22,294 nucleotides of DNA from Perkinsus olseni (GCA_013115135.1 JABANP010000688.1:1-22294); one strand, 5' to 3'; shown: positions 1 to 9,281, numbered from the stretch's first letter. The notes: generated by a model from the letters alone, not told the origin. Program-made: numbers and translations.

Positions 1-1017
1 GAGATCCTCTCTTACTGATAATGATAAATAGGCTCGACGGATATCAACAATGCTGCCTTCTTCATATCTTCTCCATTCCCGTAATGCAGCATTACAGGAT
101 ACTGCAGCTGCATCATTGGCGATGATGCAGTGCGCATTCAAAAAGGAATAATCCAAACACGGTCTGACCTTGGTGCTTTTATGAAGCGCCAAGGAGACCA
201 CGAGGGGAAGGATACATCGCATACGATAAAAATCCTGCGGAAAGACAGGGACTAGCCACCCTTGATCAACCCATGACACCAGCTCATCACACAAAGAGTC
301 CAACTGTGAAGTGGTGAGCCGATCAAGGTTGTGGTACTCCTCCGGACAGGCAACTACCGAAGGAGCAACCCCATCTCTCCACTTCCAAGCGACCTCCCAA
401 AAAAATGGGGAACTCCGACGGGGATCCCCCGACGCATTGAATCTCAAAGCCAAGCAATCAGGCGCTTCCAACGAAACAGAGATAGGGTCTGGCTGCGATG
501 GCACCCGACCCTCAACAACCACACATGACGGCAATCGGAAGCGAGAGTACTTGACTTCAGTATCAGTACACGAGGCAGCAAGTTCCAAACGAGAGGATCT
601 CGTAGCATGATCATATGAAAGACGAACCGAAATTGCAGTAGGCAATTGCTTGAAACAGTCCAGTCCTAGCACTAATGATAACGATGCGGGCAGAGACTCA
701 ACGACGAGCGGTTCCAATATCACCTCAAATCCATCAATGGAAACCTTTATTATTGACACACCAATATATGGCAACGCATTTGTAAATAACTGAATCAGGT
801 TCACAGTCGTGGCAGCATCAGACTGAATAAGAGGAGCTGAGATAATTCCCAGCAAATGACGAGTAATCAACGATCTACTGCAGCACCAATCACATAAAGC
901 AGTCAGGGAGAGATAGGTCCCTTCATCAGCTTTATATATGCCAATAGTTTTAAGAGGTAGCCCACTTGAAGTTGACTGAGCCGACTCCGGTAAAGCAAAC
1001 GCGTGACCGTAAGATAG
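1..1017 (-). CDS. pol: Retrotransposon Pol, partial: aspartic protease-like segment and start of reverse transcriptase
   Basis: This is the same frame as gag, directly after the UGA, open for 339 codons to the window edge. There is no ATG near its beginning, so it is expected to be expressed only as a Gag-Pol extension. About 40 codons in, LTALCDWCCSRSLI resembles the retropepsin flap-to-active-site signature (A-L-x-D-[ST]-G-x-S-R-S-L-I), but the triad reads D-W-C. Further on are reverse transcriptase fingers and palm motifs: TKVRPCLDYSFLN (near 136-170) and motif A, IVDIRRAYLSL, whose catalytic Asp codon is at 43-45. The YxDD motif, RNase H and integrase lie beyond the edge. The RT assignment is secure; the protease call rests on one motif. 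Confidence 0.88.
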
Positions 1018-2019
1018 TCAGCTCTCTTCTTGCTCTTCCCACAGGGCCGCTGCTACCCCAAAACTAGGGCAGTTACGTTGGAGATGGCCTGGCTGATGAC
1101 ATGTCCAACACACCTTCGATGTAATAGGTTGTTGCCAGTTACCCTTGCCATCTTGGTACCATCTCCTAGTTGGAACTGGGGAACTATTGAAGCTCTTCCC
1201 TGATGGTTGAGCCTGAGAACTGAACGGCCAACGTTGCCCTCTAGGGCCAAACTGCGACGATGCCACAGTTGTGGATATTCCCTTACCTTTACCATAGGGG
1301 AAAAAAGGCTTACCACTCCGACCCTTAGAGGCACCTTTACCGAACCCTTTCTTTCCTTTACCATAAAAGGTGGCCGCCATCAAAGGAGGATCCGGTGGAG
1401 CCACAACATTACTCTGGCTACCTGGGGGTTTGGTGAAGCTCTTAGCCGTCTGCAGTAGTTCAGTTAACGGTGTAGTCACCAGATCTCGAGCCAGCACCTG
1501 ATTCTTCATCAGTGATTCATCTGGAAGGGCAGCAACAAACTGTAGCTTGAGGAGCCTCTCAGCATCAACGCCCGTTAATGAGGGGGCCGCTAAAGACAAC
1601 AGGGACCGGAGGGCTGCTAGCAGAGAGTCCACCACTTCTCCTGAGCGTAATACTCGGCTTTTAAACGCTTGCCATGCAGTGTGTGGGTTTAAACTATAGG
1701 CCTCACGCAATGCTGCCAGAATACGATTGTACGAACCCTGATCAGCATGACTCAAGCCGTATACCAAGTTGGATGCACTCCCTCGGAGGAAGTTCTTCAA
1801 GTGACCCACACGCTTAGCCTCAAATCGATTTCGATCTCCCTCAGGAGCTTGTGGACCCGGATCAGTGATACCCTTGAGCTGCAAGTATGTGCAGAACTTA
1901 GAGTGCCACCTTTCAAACCCAAGAGAGGGGTCAAGTTGTGTACCCGGCTGATTGCCATCATCACCCGAGAAAGTTGGGCACGGCGCGACCGTCTTCGACT
2001 GCTCCTCGATTTCTGCCAT
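1018..2019 (-). CDS. gag: Retrotransposon Gag polyprotein with CCHC zinc knuckle
   Basis: A 333-residue ORF with an ATG start. The N-terminal two thirds look like a capsid region (a retrotransposon-gag type segment around residues 30-200, with WHSKF and AYSLNPHTAW). It is followed by a basic, Gly/Lys/Phe/Ser-rich stretch (about residues 215-300) suited to RNA binding. Near the C-terminus is a textbook zinc knuckle, C304-x2-C307-x4-H312-x4-C317, which in this family packages the element RNA. The protein ends EEQEES before a UGA. The frame then stays open for 339 codons of pol, so Gag is probably also made as the front part of a Gag-Pol fusion if the UGA is read through. No frameshift is visible. 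Confidence 0.92.
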   Translation of the reverse strand: MAEIEEQSKTVAPCPTFSGDDGNQPGTQLDPSLGFERWHSKFCTYLQLKGITDPGPQAPEGDRNRFEAKRVGHLKNFLRGSASNLVYGLSHADQGSYNRILAALREAYSLNPHTAWQAFKSRVLRSGEVVDSLLAALRSLLSLAAPSLTGVDAERLLKLQFVAALPDESLMKNQVLARDLVTTPLTELLQTAKSFTKPPGSQSNVVAPPDPPLMAATFYGKGKKGFGKGASKGRSGKPFFPYGKGKGISTTVASSQFGPRGQRWPFSSQAQPSGKSFNSSPVPTRRWYQDGKGNWQQPITSKVCWTCHQPGHLQRNCPSFGVAAALWEEQEES

Positions 2020-2082
2020 GAATCACAACACAGTTAACGAGACCAAAGTCGTTGAACACAATGTCGAACTACCGGGAGTCGT

Positions 2083-2100
2083 TCCTGGGTCTGGGCACCA
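2083..2100 (-). promoter_or_regulatory. Probable tRNA primer-binding site of the retrotransposon
   Basis: On the minus strand, three bases after the putative LTR end, is TGGTGCCCAGACCCAGGA. It begins with the TGG that pairs with the CCA end of a primer tRNA, and both position and orientation suit minus-strand cDNA priming. The cognate tRNA was not identified. Confidence 0.5.
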
Positions 2101-2103
2101 AGA

Positions 2104-2348
2104 TGTTGCGTGCCTGTATTGACTCCCAACCAAAGGCTTCTCCAAGGCGCAGAAAGCCTCTTAACGTATGCGTGCAACTGTGTAGAGGGCATAGCTAATG
2201 GCGAGACAGCGCAACTACAATCAATGGTGTAAGGATAGCCATTCTCAGCCTCTCACACCTAATAGTAAGTAAGGAAGCTAGGCTCACACTGGTGCACTCA
2301 GAGTGACTTAGCCTTAAGAGACACAAGGCCTAACTACAGCCTATAACA
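2104..2348 (-). repeat. Probable 5' long terminal repeat (245 bp)
   Basis: The segment starts TGTTATAG on the minus strand and ends with AACA, giving 4-bp TGTT...AACA terminal inverted repeats as in LTRs. It lies immediately upstream of a candidate primer-binding site, with a 3-nt gap. The outer boundary abuts a C-run (2349-2357). The partner LTR is outside the window, so the limits rest on terminal motifs and position only. Confidence 0.55.
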
Positions 2349-2357
2349 CCCCCCCCC

Positions 2358-3742
2358 ACGCTAGCAAGCAAGTGCCATGAGTGCCAGCTCGAGCTGTCAG
2401 GTGCTCAATAACCGCTCGATTAGACGCTGTCTAATAGACGGGCGTCGTCTTCCCAACGCTCTCACATTCTTCACTCGAGGTCCTCGAGAGGCACTTGTGC
2501 ATACCGAACCGCGATCACCATTTGTAGCATAGCCTTTGGCATCGGCACAGCTTGCCTTCGCGTTACCCTCGCTGCTGCCATGAGGTCCTGCCGACCTCAC
2601 CGACGCCACTGGGGTACTGCGCGATTGCCCACTGGGTGATTGCGATGATGGTTAAAAGTGCACCAAGAAGGCAGAACCCGTGGGCAAGGTTTCGGAACGT
2701 ACATACTACGTCTGCGAGTAGTTTGTCCACGTGATTCTACACCCGATAGATCATTGGATCTCATTATAAACCTATTACATGTCGTTATGAACTCATTATT
2801 CGTCGCCGTTATAACAGACATATGCTAGTCTTCATATTATTCTGTCAACCGTCAGTTGGTCATCTTAAACATCGATATGCTGCGAAGACATGATACTGAA
2901 GCTTCTCGTGTTCCATCGGCTATAGCTGCCCATGAGGTAAGTTCTCCTTTTGTTGTCGCTGTTCTACTGCTTGGAGCAGTGTGCTTCCTCAAGGAAGAAA
3001 TGATTTCCGCTTCCAGTCTGAGATAGTTTCATGTTATGTGTTTCGTGCTGAAGATGTTGCCTTCCATTTCTATGATGTCCCTGCCTTGGATACTGTACAG
3101 TGTAACCCCCATATTGCTATGTTGCCATAGGTTGTCCAGTTGATCTATTCCGAATAGAATGAGTAGACTATTCACCATAGCTATTTTACACAAGGTATAC
3201 ACAAGTGCAGTTACCCCTCTCGGCTTTAACTGAGCTGTTGTGTTGAGCACTGTTCTAAGGGCGTCAGAAATATCTGGTACCCAGACCCGGGATCCCAAGA
3301 CCATCGAGATTAGATACTATGGCGTCGGCTTCGAAGTAGAATGCGAAGCGGAAGGCGGAGTATACTATGCTCTTTATGACCGGCTCCGCTGAGGACGTGC
3401 CACGACAGACGGCGACATGGCTTCGAGGCTCGGAGCCATGCCGCCGCCCGTCGACGCGTGAGTTGACATAGTGGCGACGTCCTTCCGCCGGATGAACCAA
3501 GCTGTGAATGAGACTTCTCGTACTTCGACCCGAGGTCTTCGGGCCAGGCGCGGACTGGCCTTAACACGGCGGTATTCAATATCGGGTACTCTGACTCAGA
3601 GTCTCTGAGTTCCAACCAGTCCTCGTCTGCATGCCGGCAGTGTGGCCGCTGAAGTTCGTCATGAGTCAACCCTCTAACCGTTAGCGGCAATTCCTGACGA
3701 TCCATGCAACCATGCTCCTGCATCCATGCTCCTGCATGGATG
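2358..3742. other. Interval without a convincing gene
   Basis: Only short ORFs lacking family motifs are present. One plus-strand reading from an ATG at 2877 gives about 49 residues with a hydrophobic stretch (SSPFVVAVLLLGAVCFL) and contains a GTAAGT donor-like site, but no continuing exon was found. A 214-codon minus ORF (3310-3954) has no recognizable domain and overlaps the diverged repeat. Confidence 0.4.
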
Positions 3743-4045
3743 CGACGTTTCAGCTCATATTCGAGCACGGCAATAGTGTTCGGGATTTCGGCCAGGCAAT
3801 GAGTGAGACGGACGGTGAGCGCGGCGAGAGTTTGCCCGTACCTCACTATCAACAGGACCAACTGTGTGGCTAGTCTGGCTAGGGGTGCCATAAGCGTCCG
3901 TGTGCCCCAGCTCCAGGTCTCGAAGTGAGCGACCGGCGGCGTTTCGGCTCCCATTCGAGCTCGGCAATACTGTTCACCGGACAGTGTCCGGTACTTCGGC
4001 TAGACAATAAGTCGGACAGACCGTGAGACCAGCGAGAGTTGGCCC
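3743..4045. repeat. Diverged direct repeat, two copies about 194 bp apart
   Basis: Copy A (about 3743-3838) and copy B (about 3937-4045) share the order gcgacgtttc/ggcggcgtttc, ttcgagc[a/t]cggcaata, ttcgg-c-ag-caat and gagagtt-gcccg. Copy B carries an extra stretch of about 14 bp containing an inverted repeat (CCGGACA-G-TGTCCGG at 3977-3991). Differences are not concentrated at any codon position in any frame, so the repeat is probably non-coding or a relic. Confidence 0.6.
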
Positions 4046-4106
4046 GCTGAAAAAAGTGGCAGTTTTCGACCGCCGGGGTCGGAAACCCCGAACCGGGGTT
4101 GACATG

Positions 4107-4770
4107 ATGCAACAGTATTGGAATCGCCGGAGTGGCAAATGCCATCCTCCCAGTATTGAGCGTGCAGTAACTGCACTGCAGTTGATGATGTTGAAGATCC
4201 TGGATGCGCAAGGCTCAGGCCTTGTCAGAATGGGTTGAGGGCTCGCCACTACGCGGTGAAGATGAACCATACCCTCTCATCCTTATGGCGCGTCGAATAC
4301 GACCGAAGCCGCGGAGCAAGCATGGAAGAAGGCCACTACCACCGGAAATCTCGCGGTTGCTGCTTCTGGCAACGACGGGCTCAACTTGGACAAATTTTAC
4401 CCCTGTCAGTTTGCCAAGACCATGCCAATGCTCTGCATCACTGGGAGTACTTCGTCGTCAACTACAGAGGTGTCTCTGGCCGATTTCTCCAACGCTGCTC
4501 CGTTCGGTAAAGTGGCAGCCCCCGGCGGGGGCCCCGCCATCGGTGTGGATTAAACATACCGTCCAAGCACATACGCCAGTGCTGGTGGCACCTCGGCGTC
4601 TGCTCCCCGAGCTGCCGGCGTAGCAGTCTCACCGGCTTCCTGGGTCTTAATGGCTCAAAGATAATCGATGTCATCACGCGCCCTCGTACGGCTGGTATAC
4701 CCAACCAATTTAACCTCTGTCCAACAAAAAACTGTACTCTATGGCTCGAACATCATCGCTCATGGTATTC
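4107..4770 (+). pseudogene. Decayed subtilisin-like serine protease (peptidase S8) fragment
   Basis: Pieces of one S8 catalytic domain occur in order on the plus strand but in changing frames. They are NSIGIAGVANAI (near 4112), LKILDAQGSGLV (near 4190), YAVKM (near 4250), then a long frame-3 stretch from 4284 with AAEQAW, LAVAASGNDG (the oxyanion-hole Asn region), FYPCQFAKTMP, DFSNAAPFG and VAAPGG, ending at an in-frame TAA (near 4551). Reading past it, GGTSASAPRAAGVA matches the catalytic-Ser motif G-T-S-x-x-x-P. GLNGSKIIDVIT and then YPTNLTSV follow in two further frames. The catalytic Asp and His segments were not found upstream. Several frameshifts plus at least two stops make this a non-functional copy. 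Intact subtilases are secreted or vacuolar proteases and are abundant in some alveolate parasites. Confidence 0.8.
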
Positions 4771-4779
4771 GCCATCGTC

Positions 4780-5113
4780 TACTCAGCGAAGCCGATGAGG
4801 CTCGGCTGCTGGCCGTTTCCCCGCCCTCAGCAATCGCCGGCAGCCGGGGGACGCTACTCGATTGGTGACTCGGGGCTTCGATCATGCTTCGCGTGTGACT
4901 GAGGACGCAGTCCATCAAGTGCAGCGGAGCGATGCACAGCGTACCGTTGAGCGTCGCTAAGTCCATGTACGTTCCTTGTGAAGGAGAGCTCAGACTCAGG
5001 GTCGCTGCTGTAACTCATCAGAGACTGAGCGGAGGGAAAGCAGACAACACGAACACTGAGTATTGCTAGCAGCGCATCGACCAATTTGGTACGATCGCCT
5101 GTCCTTGCCGCGC
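4780..5113. other. Interval without a convincing gene
   Basis: Short ORFs only, without motifs. It lies between the subtilase relic and the 3' stem-loops of the coiled-coil gene. Confidence 0.4.
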
Positions 5114-5132
5114 AGCTCTACAGTGTAGAGCT
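5114..5132. other. Perfect inverted repeat behind the coiled-coil gene
   Basis: AGCTCTACA-G-TGTAGAGCT is a perfect 9+1+9 inverted repeat about 75 bp beyond the stop of the minus-strand coiled-coil gene. It could fold as an 8-bp stem with a 3-nt loop in RNA of either strand. Confidence 0.7.
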
Positions 5133-5143
5133 CCTCCGGGCTC

Positions 5144-5171
5144 CATAGCCGTGTGGAGCTACACGACTATG
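5144..5171 (-). other. Stem-loop, 11-bp stem and 6-nt loop, in the 3' flank of the coiled-coil gene
   Basis: In minus-strand RNA, CAUAGUCGUGU pairs with ACACGGCUAUG around the loop AGCUCC. One pair is U-G, which exists only in RNA of the gene's sense strand; the plus-strand transcript would have an A-C mismatch. It starts about 35 nt after the stop codon. A role in 3'-end formation or RNA stability is inference. Confidence 0.6.
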
Positions 5172-5206
5172 AAATCCGAAGGAGGATAGGGAGGGTTCGT
5201 CGTCGT

Positions 5207-8200
5207 TTATTTAGGCGGCGTGTTGATGGCGACCATGAGTTTTGTTTGGCGAGCCTTGCGGGCGACAATGTTTAGTGCTATGGCAAATAGGACGGGCCTT
5301 AAAAGCCTGCTCACCCTATCAAACCCGCCACCACTCTGAGTGAAGTCCTGCTGCTGCTGCTGCCTGATGCTGTCCTCGCCGTCGGATACACAATGTCGAC
5401 TACCCACCTTCAGGGGTGGCAGTAAGCTGTTGTGCGGCTGCTTGCGAGGGGATCTGGATGACTCGAAATGACGGAGGCGGGCCCGAGACTAGAACTCACT
5501 CATCGGCCATCATCTTCGCCTCTTTACGATACACTACGAGCTTCTGGCACTTCATACACATCAGCAAGGGAAAGCTTTTCTTGAGAAGTCCGGCACCAGC
5601 TGCACGCATGCGCAACAACCTCTCGTATCTGAACTCGAAATCTCATATAAGGAGCGCTTTCCACTGCTGAGGATTTGCCTACGCAATTTTCTCGTTCAAG
5701 TGTAGGATATGGGCTTGCAGTGCTTGAGCGTGAACGTCGTTCAACATAATCTGAACTCCGGTTAGGGTCGTATCTTAGGTTGAAGCCTGCAAGATACCTG
5801 TTGTAGTTCCTGGAGCTCCTTTTTCCGCTCGATGAGGATGCCGTCGCGCTCATCCAGTTGACGTACTCGGGCCTCCTCAACATCGACCAATTGACGCTTT
5901 AGAGACAGTACCTGCGTGACGTAACCAACACAGAAGCACACAGATGACTAGACCCAGGCCAGACCGCTCCGGATGGACCAGAGCAGAGGTCAGATATGGG
6001 CGGCCTCGCACGGCGATGAGAGAGGTGATCATACACGATTGAGACGTCGCATGTCTCACCTCGTTTGCCAAGGGGCGGAGTTTCCGGGCTTCCATCTCCC
6101 TCAAGGCACCCTTCCTCTTCACTTTCGTCAACTCTTCAGAGAGGTCCTCAACTCTCTTCAGTGCTAACTCGTACCTTCGAGTTTATACGTACCAAAACCG
6201 GAGCAACCACGATTACTATGAGCGTGGAATTTTAGAGCCGATGAAAGGCACGGATGGTGCGGAGGATCCCGGAGGGCGGTACCACCACTCAGCCCTGGTT
6301 GAGACTACACTCTCCTCGACGAACTCCGTAGTTCAGAGTATATCGATAGTCGTCCTCCCGCAGGGCTACGGTCAAGTTCACGGGAAGTATTGAGAAGCAG
6401 AACGCTGTGAGGATGACGCAGACCAGCTTACTCCTTCTGTCGTTCCTTGAGCTCTGCAGCGAGCTCATAGGCCTGGTTGAGCTTGGATTCGGCGACTGAC
6501 GCTGCATGGCCCATCTTCCACAAACCGAAGAAGTAGCACAGTTTGCCGCCGGGCTGGCTATTCAATCTGAGGTTACGACGAGTTTCGGCTGCTGCATGGC
6601 CCCAGGCCACCGCCGCCGACTATTACACTTTATCGAGGACTGTATAGCCAGCTGCCTTGAGGCGGTCACGGGCTGCGCTTACGACCTGCGGGGAACGGGT
6701 CCTGTCTAGGATGAGCCACAATGAGACCCTATCCCGAATTCCAGTGGGAGCCCATCTAGCACGAAACGGGGCAAGTCAGTAGTTCGGAGCCTCTATCGGC
6801 GACAGGCTGCTGTCCGAGTCTTGAATGCTTATCAAGTGTTTAGGACAGTGGCACGTATCACGGACGCCGCTGCTAGGCAAGAGCTCGAGGCCACTGCAGT
6901 GCAATAGGGTAATGTACCATCTCGAATCCCGTCATTGCTCGCACGTTCTCTACCTCTTCCAAAGACACAATAGCATCCCTGAGTCGAGCTTGCTCAGCCT
7001 CAAATAAATCCCTCTCACGCTTGACCATCTCATAGCGGCTCTCCTACCATGGATAGGTGGACAGATGGTACTAGTAACAGCACCTACAGACTCAGCCAGA
7101 GACCTTTCCACCTTCATGAGCTCCACGGCACTCTTCCATGCTGCCACGACCATCCTCTCCATGGCACGGGACTCGTTCCTCCCATAGCCCAGCAGCATGT
7201 CCCACACCTTCCCGTATCTAACGCACGCCGTAGACAAGCACACCACGCCCGCCACCGCACCGTTCTTCGATGGTCCTCATCGCCCATACCCTGGTTTGGG
7301 TGAGCCTACCCTGATACATACCCGCCACATCTGATAAGTACCTGAGGAGCATCAGCGAGTGGATGTTCAGGATAGCAGCCGATTGATGAGTGTAATCGAC
7401 CTGAGCTGCCCCATGAAGTCTCCGATCTTGGCCTCGAGCTTGACCCTACTCCTTTGCTCTACATCCCAGTCTTTCCTCATCTCGTTGTATCTGCAAAGGC
7501 ATGGATGGACAGACAATATGACTGCTGTGGTCAGTACTTCTCGCGGTAGACCTCGGCTCGCTCCTCTTGCTTATCTCGCTCTTCCTCAACGCGGCCCATC
7601 TCCTCGTTAAGATCATCGATCTGACATCGTGGCAATGGCCCTAGTGAGTGAGCGCCACCACACCAACCTGTTTTTGCAACTCGTCTATCCGGAGATCTTT
7701 CTCATCCTTTTCGTCATCCCCGAAGGCCTCTGAAAACGAACAGTCCAGGCGCTCATCTTGTGCGTTAAGTGATCGGATCGAGAGGCTCAACAGAGCAATC
7801 GCGGCAACGACGAGCCCGATCCAGAACCGACTTTAACGATCTCGAAATCGCGTCTCCCCGGCGCCACTCATAATGGGGCCTTTCAAGTCCCACTGTTGTG
7901 GGTCACCCATCTAGTGGTCTGTGATACAGACCGTACCATCCAACCGTACCGGATTTTGCGCTCAAGATCAACCCGCGTTTGAGGTCTAAGCGCGTCCTGC
8001 CAATAAAGGAGTTGCCAATTTATTGAGCTCTTCGCGGTGATAAACGGAATTACTTCCTGCGACTTCAATTTCAGGAAGCTTTCAACAACTTGGAAGCGTC
8101 ACCAGTACCCACAACTCAGCCCCACCTCCCTCTTGGTCTGTCCCCAATGCATTCCTCAGCTGGGCCTTGCTTTTGTGCTTTTTAAAGTCTCGTTCGCTAT

Positions 8201-8973
8201 ACTGTGTCCCTGCACTCTTAGTCTCTACGAATCCACGTACTTCTGAACCGCACAGGGGTGGCAGAAGACGCCAACTACGCGGGTTGAGCCTCACCGCCGT
8301 CCAAGGCCGGCACTATCGACCCCTTAACCAGTCCCGCACACTTCGGGCATTTCATGTACCCTCCGCACTTGCTGCACTCGTCCTGAGATGAGGCACGGTT
8401 TAGTAACAGTAGACCGACGAGCGAGAATCCGAGGCATCCGGTGGCAGTCCCTCTCCAGCGCTTTCTTACAGAAACAATGACCTTAACGACGTACAGCATC
8501 ATCAGATTATGGTGATCGATATCGCAAAGCAAGGGAATCGTCAACAACGACCGGAGAGATTATTGCAGCGGCATTTGAATATAAAATTGTTGTCTTACTC
8601 GGTTGCACATCGGACACTTCATGGACAGGTTGCACTTGAAGCACTTGGGGTTCTTCGGTCTCAAGGATTCCAGGAGGGACTCCTCATCTTCGCCCGCTCG
8701 CCAAGCTTGCCCTGAGAACAACCGTCCCGAAGCTGTACGGGACTCTCCCCGATGGCAGCTCTCCAATGATACGGATGGAGAGGTAAGGCAAGCGGCTGCA
8801 GCAGCCTCCTTCACACTCCCTGCTAGCCTCATACTAGCTAGCGCTACGTGAGCTGCATGGTGGGTGAGGACGTAGCGATCACCTGATTCCGCCAACTTCT
8901 CCAACACTCGTTTCTTGCGTATATGAATCGCTCCGAGAGTTCGGAATGGTTGAGTGGCTTCAATAACGACCAT
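5207..8973 (-). CDS. Coiled-coil protein with two tandem C4 zinc modules, many exons
   Basis: No family was recognized. Exons were joined by frame: 8973-8599, 8382-8295, 8242-8113, 8078-8054, 7996-7945, 7729-7668, 7620-7538, 7490-7401, 7341-7261, 7217-7088, 7043-6954, 6685-6629, 6514-6432, then an unresolved part (6431-6164), 6163-6060, 5911-5798, 5750-5683, 5628-5500 and 5426-5207 (TAA). The first two exons join two cysteine modules, C-x2-C-x5-C-x2-C-x4-C-x2-C-x5-C-x2-C (about residues 111-140), likely binding two metal ions. Most of the rest is charged heptad-like sequence (IDDLNEEMGRVEEERDKQEE, RERDLFEAEQARLRD, LKRQLVDVEEARVRQLDERD), i.e. coiled coil. Another CxxC (LLMCMKCQKLV) lies near the C-terminus, followed by a short Q5 run. 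An in-frame stop precedes the ATG at 8973. A scaffold role is a guess from composition. At least 660 residues. Confidence 0.72.
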
Positions 8974-9123
8974 GGGGAAGAAGGAACATCACAACAATAC
9001 TGGTAAACTGCGGAGGGCCACCGATTTATGTCAGCGGAGCGAAGCAGCGACCTATTGACTCACACCAAGACCAGCTGTGTCAGAAACTCCAAGCATAGAA
9101 CACACACAAGCAGTGCCGCTTAC

Positions 9124-9248
9124 CCGGCCGTGGCAGCAGCAGACATGCTAGAGGCATCGCGACCCTTCTCCTCAGCGGCCTGGGAGGTCCCGCCGTCTCG
9201 CTTGGTCGGGAGAGTGGAAGTAGAAGAAGCGGCTTTTTCTTCTACCAT
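9124..9248 (-). CDS. Short ORF or first exon between BCS1 and the coiled-coil gene
   Basis: ATG at 9248 opens 41 codons (MVEEKAASSTSTLPTKRDGG...), low-complexity Ser/Thr/Ala/Glu, ending at a consensus donor GTAAGC. It starts only 33 bp after the BCS1 stop and has an AG 7 nt ahead of the ATG. I could not join it in frame to the exon beginning at 8973, because a TGA precedes that ATG. It may be a separate small gene, a 5' untranslated exon of the coiled-coil gene, or part of an N-terminus with a junction I missed. Confidence 0.35.
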
Positions 9249-9281
9249 GCCGGGCCTAACGCAATTAAGCCCGAGGAGCTT

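Larger units (their letters stand above)
1..2348 (-). mobile_element. 5' part of an LTR retrotransposon (LTR, PBS, gag, start of pol)
   Basis: Reading leftwards on the minus strand, the order is LTR (2348-2104), a likely primer-binding site (2100-2083), gag (2019-1018), then protease and reverse transcriptase (1017-1) running off the left edge. Protease before RT immediately after gag fits Ty3/gypsy-like or BEL/Pao-like elements; integrase and RNase H lie outside the window, so the superfamily stays open. The reading frames are intact apart from one UGA between gag and pol, so this looks like a young copy. Target-site duplication and the second LTR cannot be seen. Confidence 0.85.

Noticed and set aside
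3310..3954. 214-codon minus-strand ORF
   Set aside because: No domain, composition unlike the confirmed genes, and it runs through one copy of the diverged repeat; the other copy is frameshifted.
4204..4623. 139-codon plus-strand ORF
   Set aside because: The subtilase motifs are in another frame of the same DNA; this frame is a shadow.
6289..6507. Third hydrophobic ORF (LVCVILTAFCFSILPVNL)
   Set aside because: It overlaps a consensus donor and probable intron, although exon structure between 6431 and 6164 remains unresolved.
7730..7944. Hydrophobic signal-anchor-like reading (FWIGLVVAAIALLSLS) on the minus strand
   Set aside because: Its ATG frame has a TAA before the hydrophobic part, and splicing to the strong acceptor TCGTTTTCAG removes it; a pyrimidine-rich intron translates as hydrophobic residues.
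8383..8547. Second signal-anchor-like reading (CLGFSLVGLLLLN) ahead of the second Cys module
   Set aside because: It lies in the intron between GTAAGA and CATCTCAG; joining the flanking exons gives the tandem Cys modules in phase.
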